The notes under the pieces were generated by a model. That model did not search any database. It saw only the letters and a list, made by a program, of their open reading frames with translations, and was not told the DNA's origin. DNA of 59,731 nt, from the NCBI GenBank assembly GCA_002493625.1, contig DKZK01000009.1, positions 12,160-71,890 on the forward strand, read 5' to 3'. Positions 52,478 through 59,731 of the stretch are shown here, one piece after another (position 1 is the stretch's first letter; every line of letters starts with the position of its first letter). The stretch comes from Lachnospiraceae bacterium UBA7076. Lineage in GTDB: Bacteria > Bacillota > Clostridia > Lachnospirales > Lachnospiraceae. The translations under genes were made by a program, and so were the position numbers.

Positions 52478-53605
52478 ATGGAAAATAAGCAGGTGGTCTG
52501 CCGGTGGAGTGAACGCAGAAAAATAGTACAATATATGGAAGGGTTAAATATTAAAAAATTGCTTTTGGTATGCGGAAGCAATGTATGCAAAATGGATATA
52601 TATAACGATATCCGTGATTTATTAACCAGGCTGAACATAGAAGTTATACCATTTTCCGATTTTCTGCCAAATCCGGACTATGGCTCCGTCGTAGCGGGCG
52701 TTGATGAATTTTGCAGAAACGGCTGTGACGGGATTATGGCTGTTGGCGGCGGAAGCGCAATGGATGTGGCAAAATGCATCAAGCTTTTTGCGCGCATGAA
52801 CCGTGATACGGATTTTTTAGATCAGGAGCGCAGTGACAACGGCATTCCCCTGCTGGCGTTTCCCACAACAGCGGGAAGCGGCAGTGAGGCTACAAGATTT
52901 GCTGTTATTTACAGGGAAGGGAAAAAGCTCTCCATCACTGACGAAAAATGTATACCGTCCCTTGTTATGATAAATAGTGATATATTGAATTTTCTTCCCC
53001 TGTATCAGAAAAAGGCGACGGCGCTTGATGCTCTTTGTCACGGGATAGAGTCCTACTGGTCCGTGAACTCTACCGATGAAAGTAAGAGCTATGCGGCTGA
53101 GGCGATAAGGCTTGTCCTTGCAAATTTTGAAAAATATCTGAGCGGCAGCTCCGGGGTCAATGATGAAATGATGCATGGAGCATACATGGCAGGGCGCGCA
53201 ATCAATATAACCCAGACAACTGCGGGGCATGCAATGGCATATAAGCTTACGGGAATTTACGGATTTGCCCACGGACATGCGGCTGCCCTTTGTGTGGACA
53301 GGCTTTGGATATATATGGCGGAGCATATAAATGAGAAGGAGCTTTGCGCAGATGAAAGAGGGCAGGGATATTTGCAGGATACCCTTGCAGAGCTTGCCTG
53401 TATTATGGGAGGAAATAAGGCAGCGGAAGGGGCGAAAATCTTTCACAGGCTGCTGGAGAGCCTTGAACTGGAAAAATGCGAATATTCAGAGGAAAATATA
53501 GATATACTCACAGGCTCGGTAAATGCGGAAAGACTGAAAAACCATCCTGTCAGGCTCAGTGAAGCCGTAATAAGACAGTTGTACACTCAGATGATGAGAG
53601 ATTAG
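52478..53605 (+). CDS. Iron-type alcohol dehydrogenase, probable phosphonoacetaldehyde reductase
   Basis: The 375-residue group III (iron-dependent) alcohol dehydrogenase has NAD-binding GGGSAMDVAK and FPTTAGSGSEAT, and metal ligands D184, H188, H251 and H265 at the standard family spacing (4, 63 and 14 residues). Its place between PEP mutase and phosphonopyruvate decarboxylase points to reduction of phosphonoacetaldehyde to 2-hydroxyethylphosphonate, as done by the PhpC/FomC-type enzymes of antibiotic pathways. A transaminase making 2-aminoethylphosphonate, the more frequent third gene, is not present in the operon. Substrate is inferred from context. It lies 10 nt after pepM. Confidence 0.85.
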   Translation: MENKQVVCRWSERRKIVQYMEGLNIKKLLLVCGSNVCKMDIYNDIRDLLTRLNIEVIPFSDFLPNPDYGSVVAGVDEFCRNGCDGIMAVGGGSAMDVAKCIKLFARMNRDTDFLDQERSDNGIPLLAFPTTAGSGSEATRFAVIYREGKKLSITDEKCIPSLVMINSDILNFLPLYQKKATALDALCHGIESYWSVNSTDESKSYAAEAIRLVLANFEKYLSGSSGVNDEMMHGAYMAGRAINITQTTAGHAMAYKLTGIYGFAHGHAAALCVDRLWIYMAEHINEKELCADERGQGYLQDTLAELACIMGGNKAAEGAKIFHRLLESLELEKCEYSEENIDILTGSVNAERLKNHPVRLSEAVIRQLYTQMMRD

Positions 53606-53619
53606 ACGGAGGGATAAAC

Positions 53620-54741
53620 ATGTTGGTTGAGGAGCTTCTCAATATAATAGGCTCGGAGTTTTATACGGGAGTACCCGACTCACAGCTTAAGGCGTTATGT
53701 AATTATCTTATGAATATGTATGGGACAGACGAAGGTCACCATATTATAGCGGCAAATGAGGGGAATGCGGCAGCCCTTGCCGCAGGATATCATCTTGCAA
53801 CGGGAAGGGTGCCGGTTGTATATATGCAAAACAGCGGTGAGGGGAATATCATAAATCCTGCGGCGTCGCTGATGAACGATAAGGTGTACGGCATACCCTG
53901 CGTGTTTATCATAGGATGGCGGGGGGAGCCGGGCGTGCATGACGAGCCCCAGCACATATTTCAGGGAGAGGTTACGTTAAAGCTTCTTGAGGTTATGGAT
54001 ATAGCAGCTTATGTAATAGATAAGCAGACGACAGCGGAAGATATAAAAAAAGTAATGGAGAACTTTACGGAAAAGCTTGAGACGGGAAAGCAGGTGGCGT
54101 TTGTGGTAAAAAAAGGCGCTCTTGCTTATGATAAGGAGGTTTCTTACGCCAATGCAAACAGGCTTATCAGGGAGGATATTATAGAACATATAGCCGATGT
54201 CTGCGGGGAGGACGCCATTGTTTCAACAACGGGCAAGGCAAGCCGTGAGTTGTTTGAGATAAGGGAAAAGAAAGAACAGGGACACGGGCATGATTTTTTA
54301 ACTGTGGGGTCAATGGGACATGCATCCTCCATCGCATTGGGAATAGCCTTAAATAAGCCGGAAACAAGGGTGTGGTGTATCGATGGCGATGGCGCGGCGC
54401 TTATGCATATGGGTGCCATGGCGGTGATAGGTAAAAGCAATCCCTCCAATATGATTCATATTGTTATAAATAACGAGGCGCATGAAACTGTGGGGGGAAT
54501 GCCCACGGCTGCCGGAAGTATTGACATTGCTGCTGTGGCAAGGGCATGCGGCTATCCGTATGCGGTATCGGTTGATACCTGTGAGGCGCTTGACAGGGAG
54601 CTTGAAAGGGTGAAGGCAGGTAATAGGCTTGCGTTTATTGAGGTTAAATGCGGTCTGGGCGCAAGGGAGGATTTAGGCAGACCTACCACTACGGCTGCGG
54701 AGAATAAGGAGATTTTTATGCGTTTTTTGCAGGGGAGCTAA
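53620..54741 (+). CDS. ppd: Phosphonopyruvate decarboxylase
   Basis: This thiamine-diphosphate enzyme of 373 residues decarboxylates phosphonopyruvate to phosphonoacetaldehyde, which pulls the unfavourable PEP mutase reaction forward. Family features: the N-terminal GVPDSQLKALCNYL, AANEGNAAALAAGYHLATG with the catalytic Glu (E47), RGEPGVHDEPQH, and the C-terminal ThDP/Mg motif GDGAALMHMGAMAVIG...NNEAHETVGGMPT. Both halves of the ThDP fold are on one chain, normal for Ppd. Presence of pepM and ppd together makes phosphonate synthesis, not degradation, the sound reading. It lies 14 nt after the dehydrogenase gene. Confidence 0.93.
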   Translation: MLVEELLNIIGSEFYTGVPDSQLKALCNYLMNMYGTDEGHHIIAANEGNAAALAAGYHLATGRVPVVYMQNSGEGNIINPAASLMNDKVYGIPCVFIIGWRGEPGVHDEPQHIFQGEVTLKLLEVMDIAAYVIDKQTTAEDIKKVMENFTEKLETGKQVAFVVKKGALAYDKEVSYANANRLIREDIIEHIADVCGEDAIVSTTGKASRELFEIREKKEQGHGHDFLTVGSMGHASSIALGIALNKPETRVWCIDGDGAALMHMGAMAVIGKSNPSNMIHIVINNEAHETVGGMPTAAGSIDIAAVARACGYPYAVSVDTCEALDRELERVKAGNRLAFIEVKCGLGAREDLGRPTTTAAENKEIFMRFLQGS

Positions 54742-54799
54742 GCAGAAGAAATTTAAGGAAGAAAAATAGGCAGTTTTGTGAAAAACAGGGAGGATAAAT

Positions 54800-55924
54800 A
54801 TGTATATACCATATGGCAGGCAATGTGTTGATGAGGAGGATATACAGGAAGTAGTGAAGGTGCTTCAGTCTGATTATCTTACAACGGGACCGATGGTAAC
54901 GGAATTTGAAAACAGAGTGGCACAATATGTTGGCGCAAAATATGCCGTTGCGGTAAACAGCGGCACGGCTGCGCTTCATATCGCCTGTCTTGCAGCAGGA
55001 ATAGGGCAGGGGGATGAGGTCATCACATCGCCTGTTACATTTGCGGCCTCCTCCAACTGTGTTCTTTATTGCGGGGGAACCCCTGTATTTGCAGATATTG
55101 ATAAGGATACATACAATATTTCGCCTGACGAGATTGAGAGCAAGCTTACTGAAAATACCAAAGCTATTATTCCGGTTCACTATACCGGGCAGCCCTGTGA
55201 CATGGATGCCATTATGGACATAGCAAAAAGACATGGTCTTTTAGTCATTGAGGATGGGGCGCATGCCCTTGGGGCGTCCTACATGGGAAAGAAAATCGGA
55301 GGCATAGCTGATATGACCTGCTTCAGCTTTCATCCGGTCAAGCCTATTACTACAGGCGAGGGCGGCATGGTTGTAACGGATAATGAGGAGCTTTATAGGA
55401 GGCTTACTTTATTCAGAAGTCATGGCATAACGAGAGATGGGGATATGATGACCCATAATGAGGGCGGTTGGTATTATGAGCAGCTGGAGCTTGGATATAA
55501 TTACAGAATTACCGACATTTCGTGCGCCCTTGGAAACAGCCAGATGAATAAGCTTGACCGCTTCCTTGAAAAGAGAAGGGCGATTGCCGACAGATACAAT
55601 CAGGCATTTGAAGGTGTCAGCCGGATAAAGACTCCGACGGTGCAGGAGGGCTGTGAAAGCGGATGGCATTTATATATGATTCAGGTTATGGGCTGCGACA
55701 GGAAGGCAGTGTTTGACAGGCTCAGGGAAAATGGTATCGGTGTAAATGTACACTATATTCCTGTTTACAGGCATCCTTATTATCAAAGGAATGGTTATGG
55801 GGGCGTATGCTGTCCGAATGCGGAATTGTTTTACGACAGAGCCATAAGTCTTCCGATTTTTCCCGCTCTTACGAACGAACAGCAGGGTTATGTTATAGAT
55901 AAGGTGCTGGAGGCAGTGATGTAA
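54800..55924 (+). CDS. pseC: UDP-4-amino-4,6-dideoxy-N-acetyl-beta-L-altrosamine transaminase, PseC
   Basis: PseC aminates the PseB product at C4 with glutamate and PLP. The product has 374 residues, DegT/DnrJ/ArnB family. Signatures: IPYGRQCVDEEDIQEVVKVL, VNSGTAALHIACLAAGIG, IEDGAHALGASY, and FSFHPVKPITTGEGG with the Schiff-base lysine K181. These are typical of PseC. It follows ppd by 58 nt in the same direction, so a pseudaminic acid gene is co-transcribed with the phosphonate genes, the strongest local link between the two pathways. A role as a phosphonoacetaldehyde transaminase is less likely, since those belong to a different PLP class (PhnW). Confidence 0.88.
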   Translation: MYIPYGRQCVDEEDIQEVVKVLQSDYLTTGPMVTEFENRVAQYVGAKYAVAVNSGTAALHIACLAAGIGQGDEVITSPVTFAASSNCVLYCGGTPVFADIDKDTYNISPDEIESKLTENTKAIIPVHYTGQPCDMDAIMDIAKRHGLLVIEDGAHALGASYMGKKIGGIADMTCFSFHPVKPITTGEGGMVVTDNEELYRRLTLFRSHGITRDGDMMTHNEGGWYYEQLELGYNYRITDISCALGNSQMNKLDRFLEKRRAIADRYNQAFEGVSRIKTPTVQEGCESGWHLYMIQVMGCDRKAVFDRLRENGIGVNVHYIPVYRHPYYQRNGYGGVCCPNAELFYDRAISLPIFPALTNEQQGYVIDKVLEAVM

Positions 55925-55936
55925 ATAAATAATAAA

Positions 55937-56584
55937 TTAAAAATATTCCTTTATAAATAATTTTCTGTCCTCATAGTATGTTTTCAAATTTATGAATCCG
56001 TCATCGTGTATGGCCCATGAATCTTTCATATACGGAACTACTACTTTATAACCTGCGCGCTTAAATTCAAAGGATTGGGATGCATCATAAAAATCCCAAT
56101 GCTTAAATAAGTCTTCACGCCATGGTATATCATATTGTGTTGCCATGAGCAGACCGTCAATGGCGTCCACAGATTGGAACGGTGCGGCTGCGTCATCATA
56201 CTCAAGGTTATAGGTGTGATAAATACGGTTGGTAAGTACACGACCAATCTCTTTTTCATTCCACATAACTGCGTTTTCAGGCATTTCAGGGGCGCCGACA
56301 AGACCCACCATGCCGATGGTTGGATTATGAAATATATCCAGCAGTTCATAAAGAAAATCCCGGTTTATAATAAATACATCCTGATGCATATATATTTTAT
56401 ATTTTGCATCAGATGCTGCCATAGCTTCATTATAACCGGAAGTCATGGATTTGGCATCCCATATGGAAATACAATCCAGATCATAGCCCTCCGGAATATG
56501 CAGGCGACTGATATATGTAAGCGCTTCCTGTTCATAAGGCTTATTGTTTGCGCACATGATAAAGCAAAATTTTTTGTTATTCAT
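55937..56584 (-). CDS. GT2-like glycosyltransferase
   Basis: The protein has 215 residues and matches the small GT-A fold proteins of the PF13712 type: FCFIMCANNKPYEQEALTYI, SMTSGYNEAMAASDAKYKIYMHQDVFIIN (HQDV in the DXD position), then PTIGMVGLVGAP, and a late W-x-x-H-D near IHDDG. No membrane segment is seen. It should transfer a sugar from a nucleotide donor in the cytosol; the acceptor is unknown. It overlaps the upstream minus-strand gene by 8 nt, so both form one operon, convergent to pseC with 12 nt between. Confidence 0.78.
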   Translation of the reverse strand: MNNKKFCFIMCANNKPYEQEALTYISRLHIPEGYDLDCISIWDAKSMTSGYNEAMAASDAKYKIYMHQDVFIINRDFLYELLDIFHNPTIGMVGLVGAPEMPENAVMWNEKEIGRVLTNRIYHTYNLEYDDAAAPFQSVDAIDGLLMATQYDIPWREDLFKHWDFYDASQSFEFKRAGYKVVVPYMKDSWAIHDDGFINLKTYYEDRKLFIKEYF

Positions 56585-57242
56585 AATTTTTCCTCATTTC
56601 AGACAGGATATACTTTACATCCTCATTGCCGGGATAGTGTATATCATAATACTCCAGAATTACTCTTGCATAGTATAGGTTTATCTCCAGATATTTGTAG
56701 GAAATATATAAAAGCATTTTTTGCGGGTCTGCACATAAAGAGTTAATTAAGAAAAACAATGCAACGGGAGAAATATTATGTTTCTCTATATAATCAAATA
56801 ATGCATTTTCTTCTGCCACGGTGTTTCCATAGTCTGATTTGGAACTGTTCGCAATGTCAAAAAAACATAATCGCCATACCAAAAATTTTATATCCCGCAT
56901 AAAATTCTGAAAATGATTTATATCTGTTCCCTGTGATAAAATGGTTGGAGATATTTCCTCATATCGTTCATATTGGTAGATATTTAAGAGTATATATACT
57001 AAGGCAATCGAATCCCTGTCTGCAAAAATGTCATGCAGCTTTGGGTTTTCAAACATAGTCAGCAGTGTGTCCCATGCCTCAGGTGTATGCTCGCCCAGCA
57101 GGGAATTAATCTTTTCAATCAGTTGTTCTTCCTCCTGCTCATGGTTCGCATGCCAATTTCTTTCTTCCTGCTCCTTTTTCAGAGCATATTCTTCGGTCCG
57201 GCGATATAAAAATTCTTCGTAAGTTAGAGATAATACTTCCAT
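56577..57242 (-). CDS. Helical protein of unknown function, partner of the GT2 gene
   Basis: This soluble 221-residue protein is acidic and helical throughout, with a highly charged first 45 residues (EEYALKKEQEERNWHANHEQEEEQL) and a TPR-like series of helices after residue 50 (PEAWDTLLTMFENP, IALVYILLNIYQYERYEE, MLLYISYKYLEINLYYARVILEYYDIHYPG). I do not recognise a family. Overlap with the glycosyltransferase gene suggests a complex or a scaffold for it. It has its own promoter at 57279-57308. Confidence 0.65.
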   Translation of the reverse strand: MEVLSLTYEEFLYRRTEEYALKKEQEERNWHANHEQEEEQLIEKINSLLGEHTPEAWDTLLTMFENPKLHDIFADRDSIALVYILLNIYQYERYEEISPTILSQGTDINHFQNFMRDIKFLVWRLCFFDIANSSKSDYGNTVAEENALFDYIEKHNISPVALFFLINSLCADPQKMLLYISYKYLEINLYYARVILEYYDIHYPGNEDVKYILSEMRKNYE

Positions 57243-57278
57243 TTGCTATGTGTCCTGTTCAAATATTTTTATTTAATA

Positions 57279-57308
57279 ATTATATAGCATGTTCATATAG
57301 ATTTGCAA
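57279..57308 (-). promoter_or_regulatory. Sigma-A promoter, minus strand
   Basis: On the minus strand TTGCAA (57308-57303) and TATAAT (57284-57279) are separated by 18 bp, placing the start near 57272, about 30 nt before the gene at 57242. Confidence 0.65.
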
Positions 57309-57441
57309 TAATTAATCTTTTATTTGCTTTACAGTATTGCATATACGCTTTAGCTGCTGTCCGTATGGCGTTATTTGAGCGAGGGGTATTATGGGTTCAT
57401 ATGATGATGCGATAATTATAAGACTGAGTTGAGAGTATTAC

Positions 57442-57489
57442 TTGTGTTTTTTTAAAATATCAGGTATAATACTATCAAATCATGATTTG
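57442..57489 (+). promoter_or_regulatory. Sigma-A promoter with a palindromic operator candidate at the start point
   Basis: TTGTGT (57442-57447) and TATAAT (57465-57470) have a 17-bp spacer. CAAATCATGATTTG (57476-57489), a perfect 14-bp palindrome, covers the predicted start point. It could bind a repressor controlling the ATPase gene at 57525. Confidence 0.65.
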
Positions 57490-57524
57490 GTAAAACAGGA
57501 TTTGAATTGGGCGGAGGCGTTGTG

Positions 57525-58982
57525 ATGTTTATAGGCAGAGAAGCAGAGCTGACTTTTCTTCAGGATAAATACGACGAGGATCGAGGGCAGCTTATTGTTC
57601 TTTATGGCAGACGACGTGTTGGAAAAACGGAAACTTTAAGGGAGTTTTGTAAGGGGAAACCGCATGTTTTTTATTCCAGCACACAGAGTACGGACAAGGT
57701 GCAGATTGCTAAATTTTCAAAACAGGTTTTCAAAGAAAACATACCTGCAAAGCAATATATTTCTGAATTTTCGGATTGGGAAAATGCTTTTCGTTCTGTG
57801 CTGGACTTGCCATATGGTGACAAGAAAAAATTACTTGTTATCGACGAGTTCCCTTATATGTGTAAAGGCAATAAAAGTATACCGTCTATTCTGCAAAATC
57901 TTTGGGATGCAGAATTGAAGGATAGAAATGTAATGATTATTTTATGCGGAAGTGCAATGAGTTTCATAGAAAAGGAATTGCTTGCAGAAAAAAATCCTCT
58001 TTATGGCAGAGCTACCGGTATTTATAAAATGACGGAAATGGGATTTTACGATGCAATAAAATTTTTCCCTGACTACTCGGAACAGGATAAGGTGTTGGCA
58101 TATTCGGTACTCGGAGGGATTCCGCATTATCTTCGTCAGTTCAGACCTGAGCTGTCCGTTGCAGAAAATATAAAGAGAAATATTTTGACAAAAGGATGTA
58201 TTTTGTATAGTGAAGTTGATTTTTTACTCCATCAGGAACTTCGTGAAACACCAATCTATAATTCCATCATTGAGGCGATTGCTCTTGGAAACACAAAACT
58301 CAATGATATAAGTCAGAAATCTCTTATATGTGATACTTCAAAGACAAGTGTTTATCTGAAGAACCTGATAGAATTGGGTATTGCTGAACGGGAATTTTCC
58401 GTTGATTCAAAAATAAAGGAAAAGTCAAATTCCAACAGAGGAATATATCGTTTGACAGATAACTTTTTTCGGTTTTGGTATGCCTTTGGTTTTACAAACT
58501 TTTCTCAGCTTGAGGACGGAGATGCAGATGGTGTGTATGAGTTCGTAATTGCTCCTGTTTTACATGAATTTGCAGCTTTGGTATTTGAGGATATTTGTAA
58601 AGAGTTTGTGCGGAAGCTTCAAAAGAAAAATGCACTGCCTTTCCGATATTTCCAAATGGGGCGATGGATGGGAAGAACTACAGTCCGTGACAAAGCAGCG
58701 GTAAATGGTTTAAGAATAGCAGAAACAGAGATAGATTTACTTGGTATAGACAGAGACGCAAAGGAATATTTAGTCGGAGAATGTAAATTTAAGAATACGC
58801 CGTTTGACTATTCTGAGTATCTGGACACAAAAGCAAAATTAACATCACTGAAAGATACATCGAAGTTTTATTATGCATTATTTTCAAAATCAGGTTTTGA
58901 TGATAAGATTTTAGAGGAAGCTGAAAACGATAATGCTCTTTGGCTCTATAATTTAAACCAGATTGTGAATTACAAATTATAA
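57525..58982 (+). CDS. AAA-type ATPase with DUF234 nuclease-like C-terminal domain
   Basis: The product has 485 residues. The N-terminal P-loop ATPase has Walker A GRRRVGKT (residues 28-35, K34) and Walker B LLVIDEF (D107, E108), preceded by MFIGREAELTFL, the usual start of this archaeal-type ATPase family; a winged-helix region lies near 250-310 and a DUF234 domain after 350. The C-terminal part (ETEIDLLGIDRDAKEYLVGECKFKN) has E-x-D...E-x-K, the PD-(D/E)xK nuclease pattern seen in DUF234 proteins. The function of such ATPases is unclear; they are frequent in Clostridia and Bacteroides as single genes and have been proposed to relate to mobile DNA or defence. ATG 57525 follows GGCGGAGG. Confidence 0.85.
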   Translation: MFIGREAELTFLQDKYDEDRGQLIVLYGRRRVGKTETLREFCKGKPHVFYSSTQSTDKVQIAKFSKQVFKENIPAKQYISEFSDWENAFRSVLDLPYGDKKKLLVIDEFPYMCKGNKSIPSILQNLWDAELKDRNVMIILCGSAMSFIEKELLAEKNPLYGRATGIYKMTEMGFYDAIKFFPDYSEQDKVLAYSVLGGIPHYLRQFRPELSVAENIKRNILTKGCILYSEVDFLLHQELRETPIYNSIIEAIALGNTKLNDISQKSLICDTSKTSVYLKNLIELGIAEREFSVDSKIKEKSNSNRGIYRLTDNFFRFWYAFGFTNFSQLEDGDADGVYEFVIAPVLHEFAALVFEDICKEFVRKLQKKNALPFRYFQMGRWMGRTTVRDKAAVNGLRIAETEIDLLGIDRDAKEYLVGECKFKNTPFDYSEYLDTKAKLTSLKDTSKFYYALFSKSGFDDKILEEAENDNALWLYNLNQIVNYKL

Positions 58983-58996
58983 TGGTAAAATGTAAT

Positions 58997-59025
58997 TTGT
59001 CAGGCTGTGGTATTAAGTATATGAT
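58997..59025 (+). promoter_or_regulatory. Sigma-A promoter candidate
   Basis: TTGTCA (58997-59002) and TATGAT (59020-59025) with a 17-bp spacer lie about 60 nt before the gene at 59084. Confidence 0.6.
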
Positions 59026-59083
59026 ATAAATATTTTTAGAGCGATACCTTGTCAACGAAAAATGAAATTATGGAGGATGAATT

Positions 59084-59452
59084 ATGGAAAACAGCAGAAG
59101 TGAGCAGATGGAAGCATTAAAGGTACTGGAGGAGTTTAACGGACGTTTAATCAGTAATATGAAATCGCTTGTCAATGAATTGTCAGGCAATCGTCTGGAA
59201 GATACGGACAAGCTTTTAAAGACCGTTATTGATTCCCTCAATTGGGAAATTCAAGTTGTGAAATCCACGATGGATGTTTTAAATGATGGAACGACAAGAG
59301 TGGACAAGGATAGCTTTAATAAGGCAATTGTCTCATTAAGTGAAGCTATTTCTTCCGGGGATGACAATAGAATGGCAGGGCAGTTTCAAGAGACAATAAA
59401 GGTATTTGAAAATTTAGATTTAGCTGTTAAGGCTGTTGTGAGTGACAAGTAG
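59084..59452 (+). CDS. Small helical protein of unknown function
   Basis: This soluble protein of 122 residues is acidic and helical, with no motif I recognise. TGGAGGAT precedes the ATG. The C-terminal half (LSEAISSGDDNRMAGQFQETIKVFENLDLA) is similar to the end of the 91-residue protein encoded before maf at 28878, so the two may be distant paralogues. The general form (two helices around a polar hinge) would suit a protein-interaction partner. The next gene, a lipoprotein, starts 102 nt later with the repeated RNA-like element in the gap. Confidence 0.6.
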   Translation: MENSRSEQMEALKVLEEFNGRLISNMKSLVNELSGNRLEDTDKLLKTVIDSLNWEIQVVKSTMDVLNDGTTRVDKDSFNKAIVSLSEAISSGDDNRMAGQFQETIKVFENLDLAVKAVVSDK

Positions 59453-59483
59453 CGTAAGCGTGTCTTGTGGTGATTTGTCTGTA

Positions 59484-59527
59484 TTGTACAACGGATATCT
59501 GAGAAAACAGAATTTTGCCCGTAGCTG
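59484..59527 (+). ncRNA. Copy 2 of the 44-nt repeated leader element (candidate RNA motif)
   Basis: It matches 7941-7984 at 34 of 44 positions without gaps, all differences being transitions. The TCTG/CAGA stem is kept, with an AGAAAA loop, as are TTGTACAACG at the start and AGCTG at the end. It lies 27 nt before the lipoprotein gene at 59555, similar to the 25 nt of copy 1. Confidence 0.45.
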
Positions 59528-59554
59528 ATGAATATGTAAATGTGAGGTAAGAAA

Positions 59555-59731
59555 ATGAAAAAGAAATTATATTTAGTTATTGTATTATGTATGTGTTTTT
59601 TGTGCGGATGCGGCGCAGGAAAGGATGAGGTAAGCCCGGAAGAACTGGCAAAGGTATGGAATACGTGGCAAAAGGTTGATGGTGATATGACCACAATTTA
59701 CACAATAAAATCTGATGGTACATATTCAGAA
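59555..59731 (+). CDS. Lipoprotein, 5' part only (runs off the window)
   Basis: The first 59 codons are visible. A type II signal peptide is clear: MKKKLYLVIVLCMCFLCGCG, with the lipobox at C17 or C19, then a polar mature start. The remainder (EELAKVWNTWQKVDGDMTTIYTIKSDGTYSE in part) resembles the beginning of small lipocalin-like DUF5640-type lipoproteins in which W and a TYxFxxDGTY strand recur, but too little is seen to name it. GAGGTAAG precedes the ATG. The gene is preceded by the repeated leader element. Confidence 0.7.
   Translation, partial: MKKKLYLVIVLCMCFLCGCGAGKDEVSPEELAKVWNTWQKVDGDMTTIYTIKSDGTYSE

Noticed and set aside
52817..53446. A 209-codon open frame on the minus strand
   Set aside because: It is antisense to the alcohol dehydrogenase with its four metal ligands; no start signal is seen.
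54800..55924. 2-aminoethylphosphonate transaminase for the phosphonate operon
   Set aside because: The sequence is of the DegT/ArnB class with PseC signatures, whereas known phosphonate transaminases of the PhnW type belong to another PLP class.

Overview
The window reads as a chromosomal segment of a motile, Gram-positive, Lachnospiraceae-like Clostridia (relatives of Roseburia, Agathobacter or Butyrivibrio). This rests on the Bacillus/Clostridia-type flagellar gene order (mbl-flhO-flhP; comFC-yvyF-flgM-flgN-flgK-flgL-fliW-csrA), GGAGG-type ribosome binding sites, an LXG/WXG-type small-protein module and the protein families present. The genus is inference. No rRNA, tRNA, CRISPR array, transposase or phage gene was seen.

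Layout. (1) 1-2135: glmS and its terminator. (2) 2286-5875: a type VII secretion-like LXG module (LXG-like protein, membrane-anchored putative immunity protein, relic of a second immunity gene, two small helical partner proteins), then a lipoprotein gene on the minus strand. (3) 6767-9791: a DivIVA-like coiled-coil protein with a cysteine every 11 residues, and a PAS/GAF sensor without an output domain. (4) 9841-28747: flagellar genes mbl, flhO/flgF, flgG/flhP, flgJ-type, recD2, comFC, yvyF, flgM, flgN, two flgK paralogues in tandem, flgL, fliW, csrA, flaG, fliD, fliS, a fliT-like gene and a short flagellin. The flagellin leader shows a sigma-28-type promoter and two candidate CsrA sites. (5) 28878-57242: a flagellar glycosylation island containing a Maf flagellin glycosyltransferase, pseB, pseF, pseG, pseI and pseC (no pseH seen), several glycosyltransferases, a sulfatase-fold enzyme, a methyltransferase, a PLP aminotransferase-like enzyme, a WbqC-family protein and three long LicD-family proteins. 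Inside it lies a phosphonate operon: a PEP mutase fused to two nucleotidyltransferase-type domains, an iron-type alcohol dehydrogenase and phosphonopyruvate decarboxylase. (6) 57442-59731: an AAA-type ATPase of the DUF234 kind, a small helical protein and the start of a lipoprotein.

How the parts fit. Pse enzymes should make CMP-pseudaminic acid, which Maf would transfer to flagellin chaperoned by FliS. The phosphonate operon should make phosphonopyruvate, then phosphonoacetaldehyde, then 2-hydroxyethylphosphonate, which the fused nucleotidyltransferase could activate with CTP. The LicD-family proteins are the natural candidates to transfer it to the flagellar glycan. A phosphonate-decorated flagellum is therefore the main hypothesis of this annotation. 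It is inferred from gene content and is not shown directly.

The window also has several long inverted repeats between genes (5007-5107, 7796-7889, 12481-12606, 15475-15684, 17005-17138) and a 44-nt element present twice (7941 and 59484) whose differences are all transitions, as expected of a structured RNA.
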